Source of the DNA: Parashewanella curva
GTDB taxonomy: Bacteria > Pseudomonadota > Gammaproteobacteria > Enterobacterales > Shewanellaceae
Reading direction: 5' to 3'
Assembly: GCF_003675895.1 (NCBI RefSeq)
Contig: NZ_ML014776.1
Span: 1 to 64,000, forward strand
Length of the DNA: 64,000 nt
Every line of letters starts with the position of its first letter. Position 1 is the first letter of the stretch. The position numbers were made by a program, and so were the translations under genes. Below, piece after piece: positions 56,800-64,000 of this stretch. The notes beneath the pieces are model-generated. The model was not told the origin of the DNA, did no database searches, and was given only the letters and a program-made list of their open reading frames with translations.

Positions 56800-57213
56800 T
56801 TATAGATAACTTCTGACTTTTTTCTTTTTCGCTTTAGGCTTATTATCTTCTGCCACATCTAGCACAGTTTGAGTTGGTTGCGTCTCGGCTTCTTCTGAAG
56901 TGGCGGTAACCACAGGAGCAGGTGCTTCCCCACTTCCTATATCCGTAAACTGCTGCTCCAATTTTTTAAAATTTTGGCCAAGCTCATTGACTTTAGACAT
57001 CACTTTTTGTTGCTGCTGATTAAACCCTTGAGGGAAAGCTCTCTGCAAACGAAGCAATTTCTCTCTGGCTTCAGGATCTGTTTTTGCACGTTGCATCAAA
57101 GATTGGATTTCAGCCTGCAGTGATTGAAACTCTTGAATTTGGCGGTTGATTGCTTCTTTACGCTGCTGAATATCATTCATCACCGCTTTTAAATCCTGTA
57201 ATACTTCGTTCAT
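56800..57213 (-). CDS. Chaperone of the SseA family
   Basis: The 137-residue protein is coiled coil (residues 1-95), contains RAFPQGFNQQQ like the FPQG of SseA, and ends in a Lys/Pro/Thr-rich tail. SseA is the chaperone of filament protein SseB (and of SseD), and the gene lies immediately before the SseB-like gene. The tail is longer than in SseA (108 residues). Confidence 0.75.
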   Translation of the reverse strand: MNEVLQDLKAVMNDIQQRKEAINRQIQEFQSLQAEIQSLMQRAKTDPEAREKLLRLQRAFPQGFNQQQQKVMSKVNELGQNFKKLEQQFTDIGSGEAPAPVVTATSEEAETQPTQTVLDVAEDNKPKAKKKKVRSYL

Positions 57214-57222
57214 AGCGCCCCC

Positions 57223-57438
57223 TTAACCTGATTTTTTCTTAGAGACACGTTTTTTAAAGCGCTTATATAAGACATTAACCACACTTTCTGCTGCATCGGC
57301 AGCCTCAAGTAACGCCGCTTTATTTTTCTCTTTAGAATTCAGTAATTCCTGCTTCATATTATCAATTTGCTCTTGATAATATTCTTTTGGATATGTTCTA
57401 GCTCGAATATTGTCTTCTAACTTGGTAATTCTTGGCAT
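57223..57438 (-). CDS. Small type III chaperone, SsaE/EscE family
   Basis: The 71-residue protein has the pattern ITKLEDNI near the start and LLEAADAAESVVNVLYKRFK near the end, matching SsaE (LLEAIEQAENIINIIYYRY from memory). SsaE-type proteins pair with the SsaH type to escort the needle subunit and also interact with SseB. It lies between sctD and the SseA-like gene as in SPI-2. Confidence 0.75.
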   Translation of the reverse strand: MPRITKLEDNIRARTYPKEYYQEQIDNMKQELLNSKEKNKAALLEAADAAESVVNVLYKRFKKRVSKKKSG

Positions 57439-57448
57439 TATTTACTCC

Positions 57449-58657
57449 TTATAGCAGCAACGGGATATGGATAACCTGTCCGCTTTTACTTAAATCTATT
57501 CCATTAATGTCGATAAACTTGATCACATATCCATTATCAATCTCACTTCCTTGCGATAATCGCACGCCATTTTCAAGTTCAATAAAGGGATCGTCGTGGC
57601 TACCACCAAAGCTCACAATGGCTGACGTTAAAATACGATTGACTTCATTTCGAACAGGTATATTCTGAAACACCAATTTAATGCCATTTTGTTGGATAGG
57701 TTTCAGTGCTCGAGCTGCTTTCATTACCTTCTCTTCCACTTTTCGATCCACTTCTCCAGTGATAACAATAGCCTCATCCAGCTGAGTTAACATTAAATTA
57801 GCCAGTAAATCTTTTTTACGGAGTTCATCAATGAGAGTTTGTAACTGCACACCAGATTGATTTAACACATGCCAGCTCATTAACCCTGAGATACCTTTGA
57901 GCATTTTAACGGCTTTATCCCATTCTTCACCGGCTTGAATGGCCCCTGTAATCGTCACACTGCCAGGTGTTGGATCTTGAGTGACTGTCACATTTTTAAA
58001 GCCATTTTGACCAAGTACCTGCCTTACATCTGTCACCAATTGATCAGTACATTCAGCATGTTCAACAAATAAGATTCCATGATTTTTTACTTCTTCAATG
58101 AACTGCGCTAGCTTGCGTGAGTCGTCACAAAAACCGTTAAAAGTAACCACACCATTATCTGACCATAGAGCTTTAATACCATCCAACTCGTTAAGCGTCA
58201 GTCGCTGTGATACCCATTCTTGTGGTGTAACTTCGTGTTGAGGAGCTTCAACGGGGTCGACAAGTAAAGCCAAAATCAGCAAAGCAGAGAAAGCTGAAAG
58301 CCCGATCAGTAATAAATTGGAGGCTCTCTTTTTAGTGAGTTTACGCTTAGGGATTGCCTTTTTCTGAATTTCTTCGGAGCTAAGCCCTAGAATGAATGCA
58401 ATGCCTTCAATTTCAATCACTGAGCCTAGAGGGATTTCTGTGATGGTCTCATCAGGTTTTATCCCGTCAATCCATACTGGGGTTTGGGTTATCAGCTCAA
58501 CTTTTTCTTCATTGACATCAAATTCAATGAGTTTTAGCTTGTCCAATACCGCCAACACATCACCGTCTTCACCAACTGTGAATGTGCCTTCTGGAATAAC
58601 CAGTTGTCGCCCTGAAAGTGGACCATTTAACCACAATATTTTAAATTTTGACGGCAT
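57449..58657 (-). CDS. sctD: Type III secretion inner-membrane ring protein SctD
   Basis: The 402-residue protein has the same length as SsaD. Residues 1-92 are an FHA-like cytoplasmic domain, 114-132 a single membrane helix (NLLLIGLSAFSALLILALL), and the remainder the periplasmic ring-building modules (GSVTITGAIQAGEEWDKAV etc.). It forms the inner-membrane ring with SctJ. Its start lies seven bases from the sctC stop. Confidence 0.9.
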   Translation of the reverse strand: MPSKFKILWLNGPLSGRQLVIPEGTFTVGEDGDVLAVLDKLKLIEFDVNEEKVELITQTPVWIDGIKPDETITEIPLGSVIEIEGIAFILGLSSEEIQKKAIPKRKLTKKRASNLLLIGLSAFSALLILALLVDPVEAPQHEVTPQEWVSQRLTLNELDGIKALWSDNGVVTFNGFCDDSRKLAQFIEEVKNHGILFVEHAECTDQLVTDVRQVLGQNGFKNVTVTQDPTPGSVTITGAIQAGEEWDKAVKMLKGISGLMSWHVLNQSGVQLQTLIDELRKKDLLANLMLTQLDEAIVITGEVDRKVEEKVMKAARALKPIQQNGIKLVFQNIPVRNEVNRILTSAIVSFGGSHDDPFIELENGVRLSQGSEIDNGYVIKFIDINGIDLSKSGQVIHIPLLL

Positions 58658-58664
58658 ACTCTAC

Positions 58665-60137
58665 TCATTGATTAACAGGTTCAGCTTTGATCAAAAATAG
58701 TCGCATGACACTTTGACGTTGATGTCCTGTCGACCGAAACAACCCTCCTACTAATGGTAGGTCACCTAATAAGGGTAGTTTGTTTTTTGTTTCTTCGTCT
58801 TTATCTTGAACAAATCCACCGATAAGTAAGCTTTCACCTGACTTCAATGTCGCTTGAGTCGAGATTTCAGAGTTTTGCACCTGAGGCAAACCATCAGTGC
58901 CTTCAACTGCTGCACCTTGCTGACCATCTTGGATATTGAGCACCAAATTAACGGCTTTATGACCATGATCTATAATCATCCTTGGTGTTACTCTTAGCAA
59001 AGAACCTGTCGTGACCGATTTTAAATCTGCCACTTTTTCACCAGAAACTTTGGTATAAAAAGTAATGTTCTTATCAAGTACAGCTTGTACATTATTGAGA
59101 GTCACCACTGATGGGCGAGACAGTACTTTAGCCTTTGAATTTCTCTGTAAGGCGTTTAGTTTAATTTCAAAGCTACCAGTATTGCCTATCACAGATGAAA
59201 AATTTCCACTTGGAGCACGCCCACCAGAAGAACCAGTATCTGAATTAAAACTAATGTTACCGCCTCCCAGTTTTGCAGCAGCTGACCACTCCACTCCTAG
59301 CTGATTAAAGTTTGAAGCATCAACATCAAAAATAGATACTGAAATTTCGATCATTATCGGTTTCACATCAAGCTGCCTGATGATGGAAGAATAAGTTTTT
59401 TGCTCTTGAGTACTCCCTTTCACTATGATGGCATTTTGTCTGGGATCTGCCGCAAAAGTGGGACCTGTAGACGCATTGGCTGAACCTTTTAAGTTTTTAC
59501 TCATCTCTTGCAACACGGTTACTAGCCCAGGCACCACTACATCTTGAGTTCGGTAACTGTATTTGGAGTCACCCGCTGAAGCATAATTGAGTTTATAAAC
59601 TTTCACTTCCTCATGATTAACAGCCGCTTGCTGAGCACTAGCATCTAATTTTTCAGTTAATTTACTCACTGTACTAATGCAAACAGGCACACCCACTAAT
59701 TGGATACTTGCGATATCGACGGCGGGACGAACATTGCAGGCTCGTTTGTCTATAACTCCTGCATTAGTTAAATAATTCGTCACATCTGCTGTGGAGATGT
59801 TATTTAAAGGTATGACTTCATTTTGCAATTCACTGGTTTTATAAACGTATAAAACGTCAGTGTTATAGTACCAAATCAGTCCATATTGGCGACTCAGCTG
59901 ATTGATCACTTGCAAGGGGGACTTATTTTGAATTCGCCCGTTAAACTGATCAGTGATTTTGCTGCTGATCACTATTGGAATACCGTAGTTACTGCCAAAC
60001 TCTTGCAAAACTGCAGCTAGTGGTGTCCCCCGACTGATCATGACAAATGGATCACCTTGCCATTGAATTTCCTTCAACGGTGCAGCAATGCCTCCTGCCA
60101 TAAAACATAAGAAAAACAGTCCTATCAGTGATCTCAT
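58665..60137 (-). CDS. sctC: Type III secretion outer-membrane secretin SctC
   Basis: The 490-residue protein has a signal peptide (LIGLFFLCFMAGGIAA), N-terminal secretin N-domains (SPLQVINQLSRQYGLIWYYN; KPIMIEISVSIFDVD) and the C-terminal secretin channel (LSRPSVVTLNN; ATLKSGESLLIGGFVQD). It is the outer-membrane ring of the injectisome. Its start overlaps the stop of the SsaB-like gene by four bases, and no pilotin gene is adjacent. Confidence 0.93.
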   Translation of the reverse strand: MRSLIGLFFLCFMAGGIAAPLKEIQWQGDPFVMISRGTPLAAVLQEFGSNYGIPIVISSKITDQFNGRIQNKSPLQVINQLSRQYGLIWYYNTDVLYVYKTSELQNEVIPLNNISTADVTNYLTNAGVIDKRACNVRPAVDIASIQLVGVPVCISTVSKLTEKLDASAQQAAVNHEEVKVYKLNYASAGDSKYSYRTQDVVVPGLVTVLQEMSKNLKGSANASTGPTFAADPRQNAIIVKGSTQEQKTYSSIIRQLDVKPIMIEISVSIFDVDASNFNQLGVEWSAAAKLGGGNISFNSDTGSSGGRAPSGNFSSVIGNTGSFEIKLNALQRNSKAKVLSRPSVVTLNNVQAVLDKNITFYTKVSGEKVADLKSVTTGSLLRVTPRMIIDHGHKAVNLVLNIQDGQQGAAVEGTDGLPQVQNSEISTQATLKSGESLLIGGFVQDKDEETKNKLPLLGDLPLVGGLFRSTGHQRQSVMRLFLIKAEPVNQ

Positions 60138-60532
60138 GTTCGCATTCTCATCTCAAATTTAGGTTTTTTTTCAACTTTAGTTTTAAAGCCTTTTTCAAGG
60201 TATTGAGCAATCGCAAGTTGAACTGCCACTGCTTTTTTCAATGCTTTGTCGTCTAATGATTCATCATAATGACACCAGAGCTTCCACATCTCGTTATCCA
60301 ACTGCAAACTACTGTCCTGTCCACCATCAAATGCGGCAAGAACTAGTGTGGCCTTGTGAACCCATAGGCTTTCCTCATGTGGTTCATAACTCGGCTGAAT
60401 CTCAATGGCAATCGACAACAAGGACTGATGCTCTAGTACAGAGGCTGTTCGATCCGATAACTGCCATTGGTCTGACTTAGGGCTTGGTACTTGAGACTTT
60501 AATAACCCCAATTTGATCAATTGCTGTAACAT
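60134..60532 (-). CDS. SsaB/SpiC-like protein, first gene of the secretion operon
   Basis: The 132-residue protein is encoded right before sctC as ssaB (spiC) is in SPI-2. The segment KATLVLAAFDGGQDSSLQLDN plus the following helix (VAVQLAIAQYLEKG) has the rhythm of SpiC (VTLLLAAHPDVHDYAIQLTA from memory). With SsaM- and SsaL-like proteins also encoded here, the complete gatekeeper set is present. In Salmonella SpiC controls export order in the cytoplasm and was also reported as an effector. Confidence 0.65.
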   Translation of the reverse strand: MLQQLIKLGLLKSQVPSPKSDQWQLSDRTASVLEHQSLLSIAIEIQPSYEPHEESLWVHKATLVLAAFDGGQDSSLQLDNEMWKLWCHYDESLDDKALKKAVAVQLAIAQYLEKGFKTKVEKKPKFEMRMRT

Positions 60533-60866
60533 ATCGTCACCACACCCATTACGTCATTAAATGTATAGAGAAGTATCCTACTGAACTATCAGGTATTAAC
60601 CCGACTTTTATAAACTGAAGAATCCCTTAAACAGCGAGAGACTTCATAGCAATACTTGTCATTAATTCAGCCAGCTTTCATTTAGTATATGTGAAAATTA
60701 AAAACTTGAAGGACAATTCTAATTTCTTTGGTTTTGAATGCACACATGAGCGTTAAATTTGTTCTAAGCTCTATTGGTATTTCTTTACTCGTGATACTTG
60801 AAGATGCAACTTTCAGGGCTTATTCAAGTATCACGAGTATATGTATTAAGGAGAATTAAATTTTCA
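60533..60866. other. Divergent promoter region between the secretion operon and the hybrid kinase gene
   Basis: The region should hold the leftward promoter of the secretion operon and the rightward promoter of the kinase gene. The marked feature is a 17-base inverted repeat at 60786-60839. An AGGAG lies at 60849-60853, thirteen bases before the chosen kinase start. No small gene is recognised. Confidence 0.5.
60786..60839. promoter_or_regulatory. 17-base perfect inverted repeat before the kinase gene
   Basis: The arms tactcgtgatacttgaa (60786-60802) and its exact complement (60823-60839) are separated by 20 bases. It could be an operator, an RNA hairpin in the 5' leader, or a mobile REP-like element. 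A nearly identical string, actcgtgatacctgaag, occurs at the end of the second RND permease gene (from 23051), perhaps by chance. Confidence 0.7.
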
Positions 60867-63566
60867 ATGAAAACCCTGTCTGTGGTATCAAAACTGACGA
60901 TCAGTATTATCACTGTGTGCTGCCTTTGGTGGCTATTGAATGAATATCAGACATATCGCCAAATCCTTCAACAACAAAAGACACAGACAGTAATCCAACA
61001 TAAATGGATCCAACGTTTTAATATCGAATTGACAAATAATTTTCTGCAAAACGTAGAAATGGATCTGAAAAATTACCGTGATACATTACCGCACATTGAT
61101 GAAATGGCTGGAACCCAAAGTGGATATTTTTATGTAACAGGTAACCACTCCTCAGTTTCCACGAATCACCAACATTTCTTTCAAAAAATGGTAGCTAAGC
61201 ATTACTCAAATTTATTACTTAAAACTTCAATGGGAATAGAGATCATGAGTCGTGTTCCCTTAACTAAATTTCAGCAACAATCATTAGCCAAACATTTTGC
61301 AGAAGCAAGCCAAACTGCCAAAAAAACAGTACAGTGGCACAGTCTAAATGGTGCTCAATCAAGCGAATTTTTAGCCAATTTATCAGATTCCAGAACAGGT
61401 CACACCTATGGCGTTACAATAGATATAGCTCCGTTACTGGCAAAGCTAAATCAAGAGTCTAATCACCAACAAATGCTATTGTTGACCACTAAGAATCAAT
61501 TTATACCTTCAATACCTAACGAGCTACAACAGTGGATACTAAAGGAGCTTCAGCATCCACAAAAAGCATCTCAACTGATAGATCCTCACCATGGCGATTC
61601 TTATTTTTATATATCCAAATTGCAGCATAGCAACTGGGCGCTAATCAGTCGCTTTCCTAGACAGGAAGTTTCCTCAGTCGCCAAAGAGATATTTATAAGT
61701 AAACTGCCTCATGCAATTAGCTTATTAATTGTGTTCACTTTACTATTGATAATCATATTTTATATAGTTTTAAAGCGCCCGTTAGCTGAGTATATTCAAA
61801 CCATTCGCGATCGTAACACTCCAGCTTTAAAGCGACATTTGCCTACTCAATATGGTGGTGAATTTTCAGAAATTGCCAATGCCTACAATGAGATGTTGGA
61901 TAAAATTCAATTGCATCAACAAAAGCTTGAATTTCTAGTAGCGGAGCGTACTCAAGATCTACTTGCGGCATCAAGAAAAGCCGAACAGGCCAATCAACGT
62001 AAGACTGAACATTTAACCAGCATAAGCCATGAAATCCGCACCCCTCTTAATGGAATTTTAGGCGTGCAAGAATTACTTTTAAGTAGCCACACTTCAGAAC
62101 GACAAAAGAAATTAATTCGTACCGCAATTGATTGCGGTTATTCTTTATTATCTTTGGTCAATAACTTGCTTGATTTCTCTCGTATTGAAGCCAAACAAAT
62201 TCAACTCAAACCTTACCGATATTCTACGTTAAAGGTGGTTGATGAAGCGATGTCTACTATTGCTTCACAAGCACAAAGTAAAGGTGTTTTACTTATTACC
62301 GTAATTCAGAATAACGTGCCTGAATTTGCCATATTTGATCCTGATAGAGTTAGGCAAATTCTGATTAATTTATTGGGAAATGCCATAAAGTTTACTGAGG
62401 AAGGCTATGTATCCATTGGTGTTACTTTGTTCCATAAGCAAATAAAATATCGAGTGAAAGATACGGGTATTGGTATCAAAAATAATGAACTCATCACCAT
62501 TTTTGAACCGTATGTGCAAGGGCGCCACCATAAAGTCGGTTCAGGCTTAGGTTTACCCATTGCTAGAAAATTAGCGAGGCTGATGGGAGGTGATATTCTC
62601 ACCCACAGTCGCTTTGGCCATGGTGCGTCATTTTCATTAAAAATACCGCTGCAATCCCCAGAATCCTCAATTAGTTTGTTGAACACCCCAGTTCCCGCTC
62701 CAAGTTACTTGCATCCGCAACTAAAAGCGTGGGGAGCAACTCCAACGTCACCAATTGAAAACCAGCTTTCGGCACCTGAATTGCGATATTTACCCGACAA
62801 ACTTTTGCAATATTGCCGTGAGATCCAGCACGATGTACCCCACTTTGCTCAAAGTACTCTGCCACCGCTGTTACCCTGGAAATTAAAAGTTTTGGTGGTA
62901 GACGATGTCGACATTAATCGAGAAATTATGTCGCAAATGTTACAAGAGTTGGGCCAGTCTGCCTATACAGCCTCTGGAGCTAATGCGGCTATAAATATGG
63001 GGCATAAACATATTTTTGATTTGATTTTGATGGATATTAGAATGCCTGATATTGATGGGTATCAAGCCACGGCCATGTGGCGTAGTGATGAGCAGATACT
63101 TGATAACGCTTGCCCCATTTTCGCACTCACGGCTAATGCAGAATCATTTACAAATGAACAACTAGCATCGGCAGGTATTAATCATTATTTGGTTAAACCG
63201 ATTTCTTTGAGAAGCTTGAATGAAGCGCTAGAGTTAGCTGCTGAATTTCAGTTGGAAAGAGAAGTGCAACCAACCATAAATTCAGAAGCTGACACCCCTT
63301 TGATCGATGTGTTACAAACTGATTTAAATCAAAAGTTATACAGCCAGCTAACTGAAATGCTGTTATCACTAAAAGCAGCAATCGAAAGTAAAAACTGGCA
63401 GTTTGCGAACCATTGGCTTCATACTTTGAAAGGGACATCTGGACTGGCTGCGCTAAAAGAAATTGAACAAGAAGTTACCATATTAGAAGATTCACTTGAG
63501 CAAAATAAAAGCCTAGCCTTGCCTCAACTTAAGCTTCTAAATCAACTCATAAAAGCAGTTGAATAA
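60867..63566 (+). CDS. Hybrid sensor histidine kinase with receiver and HPt domains (SsrA-like)
   Basis: From the ATG at 60867 the protein has about 899 residues. Two membrane helices enclose a periplasmic sensor region (about 40-275). A HAMP-like segment follows, then the H-box SHEIRTPLNGILG (His388), N-box INLLGNAIKFTEEG, DTGIGI, and GLGLPIARKLA. A receiver domain (VLVVDDVDINREI, phospho-acceptor Asp723 in LMDIRMPD) and an HPt domain (HTLKGTSG, His852) complete a full phosphorelay. The layout and divergent placement match SsrA of SPI-2 (EsrA in Edwardsiella). No SsrB-type response regulator follows; a MITE is found six bases past the stop. A frame from 60798 would place the inverted repeat inside the coding sequence. 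Confidence 0.85.
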   Translation: MKTLSVVSKLTISIITVCCLWWLLNEYQTYRQILQQQKTQTVIQHKWIQRFNIELTNNFLQNVEMDLKNYRDTLPHIDEMAGTQSGYFYVTGNHSSVSTNHQHFFQKMVAKHYSNLLLKTSMGIEIMSRVPLTKFQQQSLAKHFAEASQTAKKTVQWHSLNGAQSSEFLANLSDSRTGHTYGVTIDIAPLLAKLNQESNHQQMLLLTTKNQFIPSIPNELQQWILKELQHPQKASQLIDPHHGDSYFYISKLQHSNWALISRFPRQEVSSVAKEIFISKLPHAISLLIVFTLLLIIIFYIVLKRPLAEYIQTIRDRNTPALKRHLPTQYGGEFSEIANAYNEMLDKIQLHQQKLEFLVAERTQDLLAASRKAEQANQRKTEHLTSISHEIRTPLNGILGVQELLLSSHTSERQKKLIRTAIDCGYSLLSLVNNLLDFSRIEAKQIQLKPYRYSTLKVVDEAMSTIASQAQSKGVLLITVIQNNVPEFAIFDPDRVRQILINLLGNAIKFTEEGYVSIGVTLFHKQIKYRVKDTGIGIKNNELITIFEPYVQGRHHKVGSGLGLPIARKLARLMGGDILTHSRFGHGASFSLKIPLQSPESSISLLNTPVPAPSYLHPQLKAWGATPTSPIENQLSAPELRYLPDKLLQYCREIQHDVPHFAQSTLPPLLPWKLKVLVVDDVDINREIMSQMLQELGQSAYTASGANAAINMGHKHIFDLILMDIRMPDIDGYQATAMWRSDEQILDNACPIFALTANAESFTNEQLASAGINHYLVKPISLRSLNEALELAAEFQLEREVQPTINSEADTPLIDVLQTDLNQKLYSQLTEMLLSLKAAIESKNWQFANHWLHTLKGTSGLAALKEIEQEVTILEDSLEQNKSLALPQLKLLNQLIKAVE

Positions 63567-63571
63567 ATACT

Positions 63572-63727
63572 TAGCCTGAGCTCTGTATAAAGAAATCAAT
63601 ACTGTTTTGTTTTTATAGATAAAATATAAATTCATTCTACAGTGCGTTTCTATTTCGGGCTGTTCTACCCCAGAAATACGCATAAGTAACTGTGCTGTAG
63701 AGGTTTGCTTATGCAGAGCTCAGGTTA
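63572..63727. mobile_element. MITE, copy 2 (about 156 bases)
   Basis: It has the same terminal inverted repeats as the copy at 37546-37744 (tagcctgagctctgtataa at the left; ttatgcagagctcaggtta at the right) and shared inner blocks, but lacks about 43 internal bases. The direct flanks read tactta on both sides, overlapping the ends, so the exact target duplication is unclear. It lies six bases after the kinase stop and has no ORF. Confidence 0.75.
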
Positions 63728-63755
63728 CTTACATTAACCTAAAAACATCAGTTGG

Positions 63756-63875
63756 CTACGTTCTCAAGCGTAGAAAAAATGGTGGTTAGCAAGGCGAAGC
63801 TTGCAGCAAGTAGTTACTCTACTTGCAAAAGTTACAACACAGCTAGCTGCCATTTTAGCAAGCTTGTGGGCGTAG
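63756..63875. repeat. Nested imperfect inverted repeat
   Basis: Outer arms from ctacgttctcaagc to gcttgtgggcgtag are imperfect complements, including the ccattttagc/gtagaaaaaatgg parts. The centre is a perfect hairpin gcaagtag-ttact-ctacttgc at 63806-63826. The whole could fold into a long cruciform, as nonautonomous mobile elements do. No gene is seen from here to the window end at 64000. Confidence 0.5.
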
Positions 63876-64000
63876 AGCGTTCACTCGTTGGGTGAAAGAT
63901 GAGATGAGTTAAGCATATTACATCTCATGTAGTTAATCATTTTGAAAGCGTTCAACTGATATTTTTAGGATTAATTATCTTAGACCTAATCTATCAGCCC

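Noticed and set aside
60798..60866. Longer N-terminus of the hybrid kinase from TTG at 60798 or ATG at 60804
   Set aside because: It would make the right arm of the 17-base inverted repeat coding and has no ribosome binding site; the ATG at 60867 has AGGAG upstream (though thirteen bases away) and precedes the membrane helix directly.
1..64000. tRNA, rRNA, CRISPR array or prophage
   Set aside because: No cloverleaf-like or rRNA sequence, no regularly spaced repeats and no phage structural or integrase gene other than housekeeping XerD were recognised by eye.

Overview
The window looks like chromosome of a marine gammaproteobacterium of the Shewanella group. It is AT-rich, and its housekeeping genes (RsmC, TrmN6, BrnQ, XerD-DsbC-RecJ, SrmB, a stand-alone EF-G, one-chain acetyl-CoA carboxylase) are typical of Shewanella or its sponge/coral-associated relative Parashewanella. 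The genus is an inference from protein character and gene order; no rRNA or tRNA gene was seen.

Layout. 1-8.4 kb: decayed leader, a coiled-coil protein with a SigZ-type sigma factor, CHMI-like isomerase, site-2 protease, RsmC, a protein with two degenerate HAD-like halves, and a PAS/degenerate-GGDEF sensor. 8.4-14 kb: unknown protein and an RND efflux operon. 14.3-16.7 kb: two tandem paralogues with an N-terminal Death-fold domain, a coiled coil and a C-terminal Death-like domain, followed by SrmB. 18-26.5 kb: NTF2-like protein, a histidine kinase/HD-GYP pair and a second RND operon. 26.6-32.4 kb: TrmN6, BrnQ, XerD, DsbC, RecJ. 32.5-38.8 kb: EF-G among small membrane or secreted proteins, two candidate secreted proteins and a MITE. 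38.8-45.6 kb: the 1516-residue acetyl-CoA carboxylase, a divergent LysR gene, and a pyroglutamyl-peptidase-like protein whose catalytic Cys is replaced by Ser.

45.6-63.6 kb is a type III secretion locus built like Salmonella SPI-2. Reading leftwards the order is SsaB-like, SctC, SctD, SsaE-like, SseA-like, SseB/EspA-like, an AraC regulator, SctF, SsaH-like, SctI, SctJ, SctK, SctL, SctW, SsaM-like, SctV, SctN, SctO, SctP, SctQ. A divergent hybrid kinase with the SsrA layout lies beyond SctC. The locus lacks the export genes sctRSTU, the pore-forming translocators (SseC/SseD) and an SsrB-like response regulator, so it cannot work alone and its missing parts must lie elsewhere or be lost.

The combination of an SPI-2-like injectisome and Death-domain proteins with Ser/Thr/Gln-rich N-termini in one chromosomal region suggests manipulation of animal-host death or innate-immune signalling. 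This is the most interesting hypothesis here. Two copies of a short inverted-repeat element (MITE), a nested palindrome at the right edge and a 17-bp inverted repeat before the kinase gene mark the mobile and regulatory parts of the region.
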